NCBI RefSeq assembly: GCF_023913515.1
Contig: NZ_CP099391.1
Location: forward strand, 2,294,001 to 2,358,000
Length of the DNA stretch: 64,000 bases
Direction: 5' to 3'
Source of the DNA: Natronococcus sp. CG52
GTDB lineage: Archaea; Halobacteriota; Halobacteria; Halobacteriales; Natrialbaceae
Position numbers and translations under genes: made by a program. The stretch's first letter is position 1. Each line of letters starts with the position of its first letter. The notes under the pieces are model-generated. The model made no database searches and was not told where the DNA came from. It saw only the letters and a program-made list of their open reading frames with translations. This document shows, piece after piece, positions 1-8,613 of this stretch.

Positions 1-319
1 CGATGGACTCCGATACGTCGTGATGCCACAGACGCTCCGGTACGCCATTCCCGCCTGGACGAACGAACTCGTCTACTTGATCAAGTACTCGTCGCTGGCG
101 GCGTTTATCACGGTTCCCGAACTCTACTACCGGGCGTCCCGGATCGCCTCGCGAACGTTCGAACACACCGCTATCTACGCCACCATCGCGATCGTCTATC
201 TCGCGATCGTCCTGACGGCGACGGTACTGATGAGCCGCGTCGAACGGGAGGTCGCTATCCCCGGCCTGGGTCAAGCTGAGGGGCGCTACCAGGGGAAAAC
301 CGAAGGCGAGCGGGAATAA
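1..319 (+). CDS. ABC transporter permease, C-terminal part (gene cut by window edge)
   Basis: The open frame enters from the window edge (codons from base 2) and ends at TAA 317-319. It reads DGLRYVVMPQTLRYAIP and then TNELVYLIKYSSLAAFI, which matches the last cytoplasmic loop and final helices of HisM/GlnP-type polar amino acid permeases (usual form RYVVLPQALR..PP..NEFI.LLK.TSL). Two hydrophobic helices follow. The protein would sit in the membrane and form the amino acid channel with a periplasmic-type binding protein and an ATPase encoded outside the window. An in-frame GTG at 20 is not the true start. The family is clear; the substrate is not determined. Confidence 0.8.
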   Translation, partial: DGLRYVVMPQTLRYAIPAWTNELVYLIKYSSLAAFITVPELYYRASRIASRTFEHTAIYATIAIVYLAIVLTATVLMSRVEREVAIPGLGQAEGRYQGKTEGERE

Positions 320-332
320 TCGAGAGCGGAAC

Positions 333-1649
333 CTATCGACCGTGGGGGTTCTCCAGGTACGGGAACTCGCGGACCGACATCTCGTCGAAGTACCGCGTCT
401 CGTCGAGGTCGTGAATCGCCCCGCTGGCGATGCGTCGGAACGTCTCCACGTAGACCGTGACGGTCGCGTTGATCGTCGTTCCGACGGCCATCTGGCCCCG
501 GTCTTCGCTCTGGTGGGCGACCTCGTAGAGGAGCGCCGCGGCGTCGGTCTGTGGCGGCAGAGCTTCCTCGTAGGATCCCCAGAGCGGGCCGTACGGATAC
601 CGGTTGATCTTGTCGAGCTTCCCGCCGCCGCGGGCCTGCATCGCGTCCTTCGCGAGGATTCCGAGCTGGAGCGAGCGCTTCTGTGCGTCCTCGCTCAGGA
701 AGACGTTGCCGCCTCCCTCCTCGATGTCGTCGGAGATGTCGGCGTAGGCCGGCCCCTGTGGCGCCATCACGCTCATCACGGTCTGCCAGTCCGGACCGGA
801 CTCGTCCGTCGAATCGGGATCGATGGCCGCTCCCTGGTGGTGGTGGGTGAACGCCCAGTCAGGATCGGCCTCGAGATACGACTCCGTTATCGCGCGGGTT
901 TCGGGATTGAGACGCAGGCCGTGATTCCGAACGGTTTCCGGCGGGTCGTCGATCGTCGGCTCGAGCGGGATCTCCTCGGTCGGCAGGTTGTACGACGACC
1001 CCTCCCACCACTCCTCGCGTTCGTCCTCGATCGGCGTGAAGTCGGGGTCGACGCTGAAGTCGCGATTGAGGTCGTAGCCGCCGCCAGTGGGGTACTCGTA
1101 GAAGTAGTTCGGCTCGGAAAGGGAGTCGCCCTCCTCCCACTCGGTCGTGTTGATCCGTCGCTGGATGCGATCGCCCTCCTCCGCGAGTCCGCTGTCACCC
1201 CGGAACTCGCTCCCGTCGGGGTTCGCGTCGGGAATGATCGTCAGCGTGAGATTGTCGAGGATCCCCTCGATTTCCGGCGAGGTGCCCCGTGCGAATTGCT
1301 CGATGACCTTGACGGTGGCTTCGACGCCGGCCGGTTCGTCGCCGTGGATCCCGTTGATCATGTGGACGTTCTCATCGCCGTCGCCGAGCGTTACCTCCCA
1401 GATCGGATCGTTCCGGCCCGCCGATCGGCCTCTCTCGGCGAGTTCGACGCGATCGCTTCGGCGATCGATCCGCTGGAGCCGCTCGGCTAGCTGCTCGTTA
1501 TCGAGGAACGACTCGTAGTTAACCGCGTTCTCGTTGGGTGCCCACGGACCGCCCGGTCGATACCGATCGTCGTCCGCACTGCCGACGCCGACGAGTCCCA
1601 GTGCCGAAAGCGATACACCTGTCGACTTGATGAACATCCTCCGGTCCAT
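333..1649 (-). CDS. Secreted M14-family zinc carboxypeptidase
   Basis: 438 aa. The N-terminus (DRRMFIKSTG followed by a hydrophobic run ending VGSA near residue 25) is a twin-arginine signal, so the enzyme is probably exported folded. M14 metallopeptidase residues are visible: zinc ligands H102 and E105 in GIHGDEPAG, an N195-R196 pair in YDLNRDF (substrate carboxylate binding), a third zinc ligand in the HHH cluster 269-271, and the likely catalytic glutamate E376 in LLYEVAHQS. It should remove C-terminal residues from peptides or act on a related amide. It is convergent with the upstream permease and lies downstream of the phosphodiesterase gene on the same strand. The substrate cannot be read from sequence. 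Confidence 0.85.
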   Translation of the reverse strand: MDRRMFIKSTGVSLSALGLVGVGSADDDRYRPGGPWAPNENAVNYESFLDNEQLAERLQRIDRRSDRVELAERGRSAGRNDPIWEVTLGDGDENVHMINGIHGDEPAGVEATVKVIEQFARGTSPEIEGILDNLTLTIIPDANPDGSEFRGDSGLAEEGDRIQRRINTTEWEEGDSLSEPNYFYEYPTGGGYDLNRDFSVDPDFTPIEDEREEWWEGSSYNLPTEEIPLEPTIDDPPETVRNHGLRLNPETRAITESYLEADPDWAFTHHHQGAAIDPDSTDESGPDWQTVMSVMAPQGPAYADISDDIEEGGGNVFLSEDAQKRSLQLGILAKDAMQARGGGKLDKINRYPYGPLWGSYEEALPPQTDAAALLYEVAHQSEDRGQMAVGTTINATVTVYVETFRRIASGAIHDLDETRYFDEMSVREFPYLENPHGR

Positions 1650-1792
1650 TGAATTAATCTCGGCCGGGCGTTATCAGTGGGCCGAAAAGTAGTCTGGGAG
1701 CCGGGACAACATCTGCAACTGACCGAAATCCATATACCGAAACAACGAAGTGACAGGTAACGTTCGGGTGGAGACGAGTCGATCGGACGGCG

Positions 1793-3136
1793 TCAGATCA
1801 GACTCGCGCCGTCGAACTCGCCGCGGCTGTACTCGATGTCCAGCAGGTTGAGGATCGTCGGCGTAATGTCGAAGAGGTCGGCGTCGCCGATCGACGCGTC
1901 CGGATCGTCGATGTACAGCGAGGTGTCGTCGAAGCTGTGCATCCCGTTGCGCGGTCCGGTCGTGAACACCTCGGAGTCGGCCTTGAATCCGGACTTGAGG
2001 TCGAAGCCCTTGTTCGGAATCGCGACCAGGTCCGGCGCGATGTCGTCGTGGTCGCCGCGGAAGGCCTCTTCCTTCTCGACGACGCGGTCGACGACGTTCC
2101 GCCCTTCGGGACCCTCGAGCGCCTCGAGATCCTGCTTGAGCTGGTCGCGAACCTCGTCGTACTCGTCCTCGGGGACCGATCCGCGGGGCTCGCGACCCTC
2201 GAGATTGATGTAGAAGCGGCCGGGGATGAACGAGTAGGCCTTCGTCTCGTCGGCGATGTCGCCCAGTTCCTCGGGTTCGTCCGTCCCGAACGAGAGCCAG
2301 CCCTCCTGCTGCAGCCACTCGTTGAAGTGGACCTCGTAGTCGAGGCTGGTAAAGCCGTGATCGGAGGCGACGATGAGGGTGACGTCGTCGGGAACCGCCT
2401 CGCGGAGGCGACCGATGTAGTCGTCGACCTTCTGGTAGAACTCGAGGAATTCGTCCTTGTACTGACCGTCTCGCTCGTAGTCCTTGAACAGGAAGTGATT
2501 GACCCGGTCGGTCGTCATGAAGACGCCGAAGAAGAGATCCCAGTCGTCCTCCTCGATGTAGTGTTCGAACGCCTCGAACCGGGCGTCGATCGTCTCGTGG
2601 GCGTCCTGGATGAACTCCTCTTTTTTCTCCTGGTGGCCGAGTTTCGGATTGACGTCGATCCGGTAGTCGAGCGTCTCGAGATAGTCGCGGACGTCGTCGG
2701 GATACGCGGCCTTCTCGAGGTCGGGAGAGAGGAAGCCGGAGACCATCCGCTGGACGTTTCGCTGCGGCGGGAACGTGACGGGGACGTTCATCACCGTCGC
2801 CTTGAGACCCTCCTCCTGGACGCGGTCCCAGACACGATCGGCCTGGACCTCGCGACCCATCGGAACGTAGGTGTCGTAGGTTCCGACTTCCCGATCCTGG
2901 AAGCCGTAGACGCCCGTCTCACCGGGGTTTACGCCGGTCGTCAGCGACGGCCAGCACGCGCTCGATTCGGGTGGGACGATACTCGAGATCTCGCTGGCCG
3001 TCCCGTCCGCTGCGAGCGAGGCGAAGTTCGGGAACAGATCTTCGTTCTCCGAGAGGAGACTGTACGGCACGCCGTCGACTCCGATAAACGCGACTCGGGG
3101 GTTGTCGTCGCCCCGTAATCGATCGAACAGACCCAT
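1793..3136 (-). CDS. Alkaline phosphatase superfamily phosphodiesterase/nucleotide pyrophosphatase-like protein
   Basis: 447 aa using the ATG at 3136 (MGLFDRLRGDD); an upstream in-frame start would add nine residues without family support. Metal-site motifs of the type I phosphodiesterase/alkaline phosphatase fold are present: VAFIGVDG (metal-binding D21), the nucleophile segment SSACWPSLTTG near residues 58-68, TDRVNHFLF, and ASDHGF. Soluble, no signal peptide. Such haloarchaeal proteins hydrolyse phosphate mono- or diesters, but the physiological substrate is unknown. Stand-alone gene with 143 bp to the downstream peptidase. Confidence 0.8.
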   Translation of the reverse strand: MGLFDRLRGDDNPRVAFIGVDGVPYSLLSENEDLFPNFASLAADGTASEISSIVPPESSACWPSLTTGVNPGETGVYGFQDREVGTYDTYVPMGREVQADRVWDRVQEEGLKATVMNVPVTFPPQRNVQRMVSGFLSPDLEKAAYPDDVRDYLETLDYRIDVNPKLGHQEKKEEFIQDAHETIDARFEAFEHYIEEDDWDLFFGVFMTTDRVNHFLFKDYERDGQYKDEFLEFYQKVDDYIGRLREAVPDDVTLIVASDHGFTSLDYEVHFNEWLQQEGWLSFGTDEPEELGDIADETKAYSFIPGRFYINLEGREPRGSVPEDEYDEVRDQLKQDLEALEGPEGRNVVDRVVEKEEAFRGDHDDIAPDLVAIPNKGFDLKSGFKADSEVFTTGPRNGMHSFDDTSLYIDDPDASIGDADLFDITPTILNLLDIEYSRGEFDGASLI

Positions 3137-3530
3137 AGAGGCCCGTAGTCCGACCGCACACAAGAAGGTTCGTTTCGCGACACTGTTTCCGAGAGCCGGT
3201 ATCGACGTCGTCCGGAGTTCTCGCAGCGGCTACCAGGGTGCGGATGGATGCGTCGTTCGGGAGGCTACGTGTCCGACCGGCCCGCCGTCCGCTGGTCGGA
3301 GTCGAAGTTCGTCGGAACGACCGTCAGATGGGACATTCCGGTACCGGATTCGACCGGCTCGTCGGCCGACACGGACTCTCGTGGGGACGGGTTGGTTGCT
3401 GCCATGACGGACGTCACTACGACGGCCCACTCAATAAAATTACTCATGCTCATAATGCATGCGTTAGCGGGTCGAAGATAACTCTGGTGAATCCGGTGGA
3501 ACCGATACCGAGAGAAGAGACGGTGACCCG
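3137..3530. other. 394-bp intergenic stretch, no convincing gene
   Basis: This lies between the divergently placed upstream end of the phosphodiesterase gene and the 3' end of ppa. A short AT-rich patch with overlapping inverted motifs (around 3440-3465, TGCATGCG and similar) could be promoter material. A 62-codon minus-strand frame (3265-3453) has no acidic haloarchaeal composition and no recognisable family, so I do not call it a gene. Confidence 0.5.
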
Positions 3531-4064
3531 TTATTCGAAGTGCTCTTCGTAGAGGTCCTGTGCGTGCTCGATCGCGTCGTAGGCGGCCTGCCTGTCCTCC
3601 CAGCCGAGCGTCTCGACTTCCTTGCCCTCCTCTAAGTTCTTGTAGGTCGCGAAGAACTCGTCGATCTCGTCGAGTTGCTGCTGTGGAATGTCCTCGAGGT
3701 CCTCGATGTGATCGTAGCGCGGATCCTCGCTCGGGACGGCGATCACTTTGTCGTCCTGCTCGCCGTCGTCGTCCATCTTCATGAGTGCGACGGGGCGGGC
3801 CTCGATAACGCAGCCGGGGAACGTCTGATCCTCGACGAGGACGAGCACGTCGAAGGGATCCTCGTCGTCGTAGTACGACTGCGGGATGAACCCGTAGTCA
3901 GACGGGTAGTGAACGTTCGAGTGGAGCACGCGATCGAGGACGACGCCGGGAACGTCCTTGTCGTACTCGTACTTGTTGCGCTCGCCTTTGAGACACTCGA
4001 CGACGGCGTAGATTTCTTCGGGCGCGTTCGGTCCTGTTTCGAGGTCTTCCCAGAGATTGACCAT
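3531..4064 (-). CDS. ppa: Inorganic pyrophosphatase (soluble, family I)
   Basis: 177 aa from the ATG at 4064 (MVNLWEDLETGPNAPEEIYAVVEC), the usual haloarchaeal start; an upstream in-frame codon would add nine unsupported residues. The family I signature DEDPFDVLVL is present, preceded by the conserved NKYEYDKD and HYPSDYGFIPQSY segments that bind pyrophosphate and Mg2+. It hydrolyses pyrophosphate to two phosphates in the cytoplasm, pulling biosynthetic reactions such as tRNA charging and nucleic acid synthesis forward. It is transcribed alone, divergent from the PadR gene. Confidence 0.95.
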   Translation of the reverse strand: MVNLWEDLETGPNAPEEIYAVVECLKGERNKYEYDKDVPGVVLDRVLHSNVHYPSDYGFIPQSYYDDEDPFDVLVLVEDQTFPGCVIEARPVALMKMDDDGEQDDKVIAVPSEDPRYDHIEDLEDIPQQQLDEIDEFFATYKNLEEGKEVETLGWEDRQAAYDAIEHAQDLYEEHFE

Positions 4065-4237
4065 GTACCCGGAAACTCCACGGTGGATCAAAAAGTACTT
4101 TCGTAATCGTGTTGGAGATCACAGGTGACGGCTGATAGACAGCCGGCAGAGGCAGGTCTGGATACAGCACCGTGTCCGGGTTAACAGGCCGGTTAGACGC
4201 AGTCTGACCGGTCGATTCGAACGAATAGTTGACAAGT

Positions 4238-4246
4238 CTTAAATAG
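4238..4246 (+). promoter_or_regulatory. TATA box for the padR gene
   Basis: CTTAAATAG lies 22-30 bp upstream of the ATG at 4268. An archaeal TATA box places the transcription start about 25 bp downstream, that is almost at the start codon, so a leaderless transcript is expected (inference). Confidence 0.55.
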
Positions 4247-4267
4247 TTTGGTGACATTTGCGCAGCT

Positions 4268-4627
4268 ATGTCAGAGGCACAATCAATCACCGGCGACCAG
4301 AGTATCGCACGCGAACTTACCGCATTCCAGAACAACATCCTCATCATCCTCGCAAAGGAGCCGATGTACGGCCTGGCGATCAAGCGGGAACTCGAGGATT
4401 ACTACGGAACCGAGGTCAATCACGGCCGACTCTATCCCAACCTCGACGAGCTCGTCGAGCTGGGACTGGTCGAGAAGAGCGAACTCGACAAACGAACCAA
4501 TCAGTACTCCCTGACCGACGAGGGCTATGAGGCCGTCCTCGACGGTATCCAGTGGACGCTCTCGAAGGTCGTCACCGACGACGACCGCGCAGACGAGATC
4601 AACGAGATCGTCGACGAGAGCTACTGA
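4268..4627 (+). CDS. PadR-family winged-helix transcriptional regulator
   Basis: 119 aa. The PadR core is clear: FQNNILIILAKEPMYGLAIKRELEDYYGTEVNHGRLYPNLDELVELGLV, a winged helix with the conserved YG and GRLYPNL..L motifs, followed by KRTNQYSLTDEG forming the wing. It lacks the long C-terminal domain of PadR-s2 proteins, so it is a small dimeric repressor-type regulator. Its effector and targets are unknown. It is divergent from ppa and convergent with the RNase H operon partner. The TATA box sits so close to the ATG that the mRNA is probably leaderless. Confidence 0.88.
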   Translation: MSEAQSITGDQSIARELTAFQNNILIILAKEPMYGLAIKRELEDYYGTEVNHGRLYPNLDELVELGLVEKSELDKRTNQYSLTDEGYEAVLDGIQWTLSKVVTDDDRADEINEIVDESY

Positions 4628-4695
4628 ATAGTAGCCACTGAAAGTCAATGGACACCCGAGCGTACGACGACTGTGCGATCGGCGTGTAAATTGCT

Positions 4696-5334
4696 TCAGT
4701 TGGTACCGGAAGACGGCTGCGTCCGGAACTCGGGCACCGGTTCCGCAGCTGTCTGGAAGACGAGACGGATCGATTCATCGATCGCGTCCCGTTGTTCTGC
4801 CGACGGCCACGCGTTCCGTACGAAGTAGTCCCGACAGAACTCCTCGAGCTCCGCGGCCGTCGCGTCTTCGATCGGCTTCGCGTAGTGATTCCCGAAAAAG
4901 TCCGCGAGCGCGATCGCGTTGTCGCCGTGGACGTCGCCGTGGGCGTCCCTGACCTCGGCGGCGAGTTCGCGGTTGCGCTCGTCCACCGCGTCCCAGTCGT
5001 CGGGATCTTCGGCTCCCTCGAGCGGAATTTCGACCGCGCGCGAGATGTCCTCGATGTGGTCCGTCCTGATAACGCCGTCCGCGTTCCACTCCGCCGGGTG
5101 GAGCACGAGGGTCGCGTCGTCGTCCTCGCGAACGCGAGCGGTGAAGTCGTACACCTCGAGCAGTTGACTGCGTCGATCGAGGTGGACGCGGCGCTCGTCC
5201 TCGGCGGTCGTGGTTCGGGCGAGTCGCGTGAGCCGTTCGGCGTCGTCGACGACGTCGCTTGGGAGTTCTTCGGCAGCACCCTCGCTCTCGTCCTCGTTTT
5301 CGAGGTCGCCGTCGCCGGCGGTTCGATCGCTCAT
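4696..5334 (-). CDS. RnhA operon protein (haloarchaeal conserved protein, DUF7108-like)
   Basis: 212 aa from the ATG at 5334 (MSDRTAGDGDLENEDES). Very acidic N-terminus (residues 5-35), then a helical domain rich in conserved acidic and aromatic residues, with the C-terminal block FFGNHYAKPIEDATAAELEEFCRDYFVRNAWPS. It is a recurrent neighbour of rnhA in haloarchaea and is usually annotated simply as rnhA operon protein; no biochemical role is established. It lies 107 bp downstream of rnhA on the same strand. Function is not inferred beyond that association. Confidence 0.75.
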   Translation of the reverse strand: MSDRTAGDGDLENEDESEGAAEELPSDVVDDAERLTRLARTTTAEDERRVHLDRRSQLLEVYDFTARVREDDDATLVLHPAEWNADGVIRTDHIEDISRAVEIPLEGAEDPDDWDAVDERNRELAAEVRDAHGDVHGDNAIALADFFGNHYAKPIEDATAAELEEFCRDYFVRNAWPSAEQRDAIDESIRLVFQTAAEPVPEFRTQPSSGTN

Positions 5335-5441
5335 ACGTCCGCTTGGCACTCGAGGTTTTTTCGCTTGCCGATACGCGTCCGGGCGGCGAGGCTTACGGCG
5401 GAAGAGAGGCGAAAGCCTACGGCGTCAGCCGTGAGAGGATA

Positions 5442-6035
5442 TCAGCCCTGATCCAGCGCCTCGTTCGCGAGTCCGTCCGCTCGGTCGTTGACCTCGCGCG
5501 GGACGTGCTCAAGCGTCCACTCGTCGAACGAGGTGAACAGTTCAAGCGCGGTCACCCGCTTCTCGCGCAGTTCGGGATTGTTCGTGTCGTACTCGCCTCG
5601 GACCTGTTTGACGATGAGTTCGGAATCGCCGCGCGCGTGTACCTCGTCGTAGCCGTACTCGCGGGCCGCTTCGAGCGCCGTAATCAGTGCGGCGTACTCC
5701 GCCTGGTTGTTCGTCGCGCGGCCGATCCGTTCGTTACCCTCGGCGACGATGCCGTCGCCGGTGACGATCAGCCAGCCGATAGCCGCGGGACCGGGATTGC
5801 CGCGGCACGCTCCGTCGAAGTAGACGTGCGCCCGACCGCCGCCGTCGCGAAGCAGCGACTCGAGTTTTCGCGGAGTTTCGCCCTGAATCACGACCTTATC
5901 GTCGTAGGCAACCGCCGTCGCATCGCCGTGAGAGGCCCGCCAGCGCTCGTGGTCGGTGTTTCCGGGCTCGACGGTTACGCCTGCTTCCTCGAGACGGTCG
6001 CGGGCCGCGTCGACGTCACACTCGATGACCGGCAT
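5442..6035 (-). CDS. rnhA: Ribonuclease HI
   Basis: 197 aa from the ATG at 6035 (MPVIECDVDAARDRL), close to the length of known haloarchaeal RNase HI; upstream in-frame codons run antisense into tfb and are rejected. An N-terminal domain of about 70 residues precedes the catalytic RNase H fold. The acidic catalytic set is visible: D in YFDGACRGNPG, E in NNQAEYAAL, D in ARGDSELIVKQ and D in VNDRADGLANEAL. It degrades the RNA strand of RNA-DNA hybrids (primer removal, R-loop resolution). It is divergent from tfb, sharing a 162-bp intergenic region, and leads an operon with the downstream acidic protein. Confidence 0.93.
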   Translation of the reverse strand: MPVIECDVDAARDRLEEAGVTVEPGNTDHERWRASHGDATAVAYDDKVVIQGETPRKLESLLRDGGGRAHVYFDGACRGNPGPAAIGWLIVTGDGIVAEGNERIGRATNNQAEYAALITALEAAREYGYDEVHARGDSELIVKQVRGEYDTNNPELREKRVTALELFTSFDEWTLEHVPREVNDRADGLANEALDQG

Positions 6036-6162
6036 TCGTGACTGTGGTCGAGCAGAACCGGATAAATGTTTTCCGGTTTCAGTACGTAAACCTCGACCCT
6101 GAACGCCTGTGAGTGCCGTTTTCGGCGAATACTGGTTAGTAGACGAAAACGAAAACCCAGAA

Positions 6163-6188
6163 CTTATATACCATAGTAGTACTACTAT
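6163..6188 (+). promoter_or_regulatory. tfb promoter: TATA box followed by a perfect 16-bp palindrome
   Basis: CTTATATA (6163-6170) is a strong haloarchaeal TATA box. Two bases later lies ATAGTAGTACTACTAT (6173-6188), identical to its own reverse complement. The expected transcription start is about 6190-6195 and the ATG is at 6198, so the palindrome fills the space between TATA box and start site, where a dimeric protein would block polymerase. TATA call is confident; operator role is inference. Confidence 0.6.
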
Positions 6189-6197
6189 AAAAGCGCG

Positions 6198-7160
6198 ATG
6201 ACACGGTCCACCCGCCAGCGGGAGCGAACGCGTGAGACGGACGAGACCGAGGATCAGGAGGGGGTACGTGCCTGCCCCGAGTGTGAATCGGATAACCTCG
6301 TGAAAGACTCCGACAGGGGTGAGCTCATCTGTGAAGACTGTGGGCTCGTCGTGGAGGAGGAGAAAATTGATCCTGGTCCGGAGTGGCGGGCGTTCAACCA
6401 CCAGGAACGTCAGGAGAAGTCGCGCGTCGGTGCGCCGACGACCCAGACGATGCACGACAAGGGGCTGACGACCACGATCGACTGGAAGGACAAGGACGCG
6501 TACGGTCGTTCGATTTCCTCGAAAAAGCGCAGTCAGATGCACCGACTGCGCAAGTGGCAAGAGCGGATCCGAACGAAGGACGCCGGCGAGCGCAACCTGC
6601 AGTTCGCGCTCTCCGAAATCGATCGGATGGCCTCGGCACTGGGTGTGCCGCGGTCGGTTCGTGAGGTCGCGTCGGTCATCTACCGACGCGCGCTCAAAGA
6701 GGATCTCATCCGCGGACGATCCATCGAGGGCGTCGCCACCTCCGCGCTGTACGCTGCCTGTCGGAAGGAAGGCATTCCGCGCAGTCTGGAAGAAATCTCG
6801 GAAGTCTCACGCGTCGAACGAAAGGAGATCGGTCGCACGTATCGGTACATCTCGCAGGAACTCGGCCTCGAGATGCGCCCCGTCGACCCGAAAAAGTACG
6901 TCCCGCGCTTCTGTTCTGAACTCGAGTTGTCCGAGGAGGTCCAGACCAAGGCCAACGAAATCATCGAGAAGACGGCCGAGGAAGGACTGCTGTCGGGCAA
7001 GTCACCGACCGGCTACGCCGCGGCCGCGATCTACGCCGCGTCCCTGCTCTGCAACGAGAAGAAGACCCAGCGTGAGGTCGCAGACGTCGCGCAGGTGACC
7101 GAAGTCACGATCCGGAACCGGTACCAGGAACAGATCGAAGCGATGGGAATCCACGGCTAA
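6198..7160 (+). CDS. tfb: Transcription initiation factor IIB (TFB)
   Basis: 320 aa. N-terminal zinc ribbon CPECESDN...CEDCG (about residues 27-49), then the B-finger/linker segment [44 protein letters not shown], and two cyclin-like repeats (about 120-215 and 220-315). It bridges TBP-bound promoter DNA and RNA polymerase to start transcription. Haloarchaea encode several TFB paralogues; this one has the standard length and intact zinc ligands. It is preceded by a strong TATA box and a palindrome that may be an operator, and the 5' leader would be only a few bases. Confidence 0.95.
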   Translation: MTRSTRQRERTRETDETEDQEGVRACPECESDNLVKDSDRGELICEDCGLVVEEEKIDPGPEWRAFNHQERQEKSRVGAPTTQTMHDKGLTTTIDWKDKDAYGRSISSKKRSQMHRLRKWQERIRTKDAGERNLQFALSEIDRMASALGVPRSVREVASVIYRRALKEDLIRGRSIEGVATSALYAACRKEGIPRSLEEISEVSRVERKEIGRTYRYISQELGLEMRPVDPKKYVPRFCSELELSEEVQTKANEIIEKTAEEGLLSGKSPTGYAAAAIYAASLLCNEKKTQREVADVAQVTEVTIRNRYQEQIEAMGIHG

Positions 7161-7349
7161 CTCCGTCACAGCCTCTTTTATCGCGAACCGCGCTGACCAC
7201 CGTGTCGAGCCCGTACTGGCTGGTGAGTTGCGAGTCACGCCTCGATCGGTGGGCGAGGCGCTCTTCGCGCCGGTCGCCGTTGAGCGCGTTCGGTCCGTTC
7301 GCGAAGAAATGCTGACCGGTCGTGAGCGGAATCTCGACCGGCGAGTAGT

Positions 7350-7661
7350 TCACTCGTCCGTTTCGTTATCTTCCTCATCCGTTTCGTTGTCTTCGGCCGT
7401 TTCGTTGTCTTCGGCCGTTTCGTTGTCTTCGGCCGTTTCGTTGTCTTCGGCCGTTTCGTTGTCTTCGGCCGTTTCGTTATCTTCGGCCGTTTCGTTGTCT
7501 TCCGGTTCTTCTGCCGGCTCTTCCGTTTCGTTATCTTCCGGCTCTTCTGCCGGTTCCTCCTCCGGCTCTTCTTCTGGCTCGCCGTTACATCCTGCGAGTG
7601 CGGCGACGCTAACTGCACCACTCATCGCGATCAGGCGTCGGCGTGTGACGTAGTTATTCAT
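7350..7661 (-). CDS. Small lipoprotein made only of acidic NET repeats
   Basis: 103 aa. MNNYVTRRRLIAMSGAVSVAALAGC is a Tat-like lipoprotein signal with lipobox AALAGC at about residues 20-25. The remaining mature chain of about 78 residues has no folded domain: a Glu/Pro-rich stretch followed by hexapeptide repeats NETAED (six consecutive copies) and variants. There are nine N-E-T sequons, each a potential N-glycosylation site. This suggests a glycosylated surface stalk or a protein that has lost its domain. A similar NETED tail occurs on the cupredoxin lipoprotein at 51849-52493. No known function. Confidence 0.7.
   Translation of the reverse strand: MNNYVTRRRLIAMSGAVSVAALAGCNGEPEEEPEEEPAEEPEDNETEEPAEEPEDNETAEDNETAEDNETAEDNETAEDNETAEDNETAEDNETDEEDNETDE
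7381..7488. repeat. Tandem 18-bp repeat, six copies, inside the lipoprotein gene
   Basis: Unit GTTTCGTTGTCTTCGGCC repeats head to tail six times (7381-7398, 7399-7416, 7417-7434, 7435-7452, 7453-7470, 7471-7488), with one substitution in the sixth copy and a degenerate seventh. On the coding strand each unit encodes NETAED. Near-identity at the DNA level suggests recent copy-number change by slippage or recombination. Confidence 0.95.
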
Positions 7662-7962
7662 GTTCGATCACTCCAGCAAAAGCCCCCGGGACGCCGAATG
7701 CAAAGAGAATGCGCTGCCTATCATCATTGCTGTTGAAACAAAGTGTAGTTACGTACGGTCAGTTTTCGGACGATACAAACTACGTCACTCGAGGAGAATT
7801 ATACCGCAGTGTATGTGTGTGTGGTATGGGAGGAAACCGTGGATCGATCGACGACTCCGATCGGTTTTCCGGGAAAACTACAATTATCGTCTCGAACCGA
7901 TCGGATACGAGATCTGAACGCCCCCGGTGCGGCGAGATCAAGGCCCGATACGGACGATTTCG
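7662..7962. other. 301-bp intergenic stretch between lipoprotein and gfcR, no gene seen
   Basis: It holds the upstream region of the lipoprotein gene on the minus strand and the 3' flank of gfcR. The stretch 7735-7875 is AT-richer than its surroundings and has several short TG/GT tracts (7808-7826). I see no coding frame with haloarchaeal character and no RNA gene. Confidence 0.5.
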
Positions 7963-8613
7963 TCAGTCCTCCTTGCCGACGCTGATGACCTGCAGCAGCG
8001 AGTAGACGGGAACGCCCTCGAGTTCCTCGAGGCCCTGTTTGTCCGCCAGGACGACACATGCGAGCGGCTCGCCTCCCTGCGAGCGGATCGCCTTGATCGT
8101 TTCACGCATCGTCGTGCCGCTGGTGATGGTGTCGTCGACGACGTAACACTCCCGGTTGCGGATCCCGGCGAAGTTACGCGAGAACGTTCCGCCGAGGTCC
8201 TCGATGTCGCCTTCCTCCCACTGGTGTTTGGCCGGCGTGTACGTCGAGAGATCGGTCCCGAGCTCCCGCGCGATGAGCGTGGCGATCGGACCACCCGCCT
8301 TCTCGATGCCGACCGTCAGATCGACGTCCTCTCCGTGTTTGGCGAGCATGTCGGCCATCGCCTCGGCGATCGAACCCATGCGCTTGCTGTCGCGGCCGAC
8401 CGCGGACCAGTCGACGTGGATGTCCTGCGGACCGCCAGTTCCGGTCGCCGGCTCGCTGGTCTGGCTCGCGGGCTCGGCCGTCACACCGCTGCGCTCGACC
8501 AGCCAGCTTGCGGTCTCTCGAGAGACGTTCAGTTCGTCCGCGATCTCGCCCTTCGAGAGACCCTGGTCAGCGAGTTCGGCGGCACTCTCGATGAGGTCGT
8601 CGACGTTTTTCAT
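7963..8613 (-). CDS. gfcR: Transcriptional regulator GfcR (HTH plus phosphoribosyltransferase fold)
   Basis: 216 aa. Residues 1-60 form a helix-turn-helix (LSKGEIADELNVSRETASWLVERSG). Residues about 75-216 form a type I phosphoribosyltransferase fold with the PRPP loop CYVVDDTITSGTTM. This architecture matches haloarchaeal GfcR, formerly mistaken for orotate phosphoribosyltransferase, which activates sugar catabolism genes in related species. The PRTase-like half probably senses a metabolite rather than making nucleotides. The ATG at 8613 is the only sensible start. Stand-alone gene, divergent from the HAD hydrolase. Confidence 0.88.
   Translation of the reverse strand: MKNVDDLIESAAELADQGLSKGEIADELNVSRETASWLVERSGVTAEPASQTSEPATGTGGPQDIHVDWSAVGRDSKRMGSIAEAMADMLAKHGEDVDLTVGIEKAGGPIATLIARELGTDLSTYTPAKHQWEEGDIEDLGGTFSRNFAGIRNRECYVVDDTITSGTTMRETIKAIRSQGGEPLACVVLADKQGLEELEGVPVYSLLQVISVGKED

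Noticed and set aside
3265-3453. 62-codon minus-strand ORF upstream of the phosphodiesterase gene
   Set aside because: No family resemblance and composition not typical of haloarchaeal proteins; likely chance.
7381-7488. CRISPR-like array
   Set aside because: The 18-bp units are directly adjacent without spacers and are in frame as protein repeats, so this is a coding tandem repeat.
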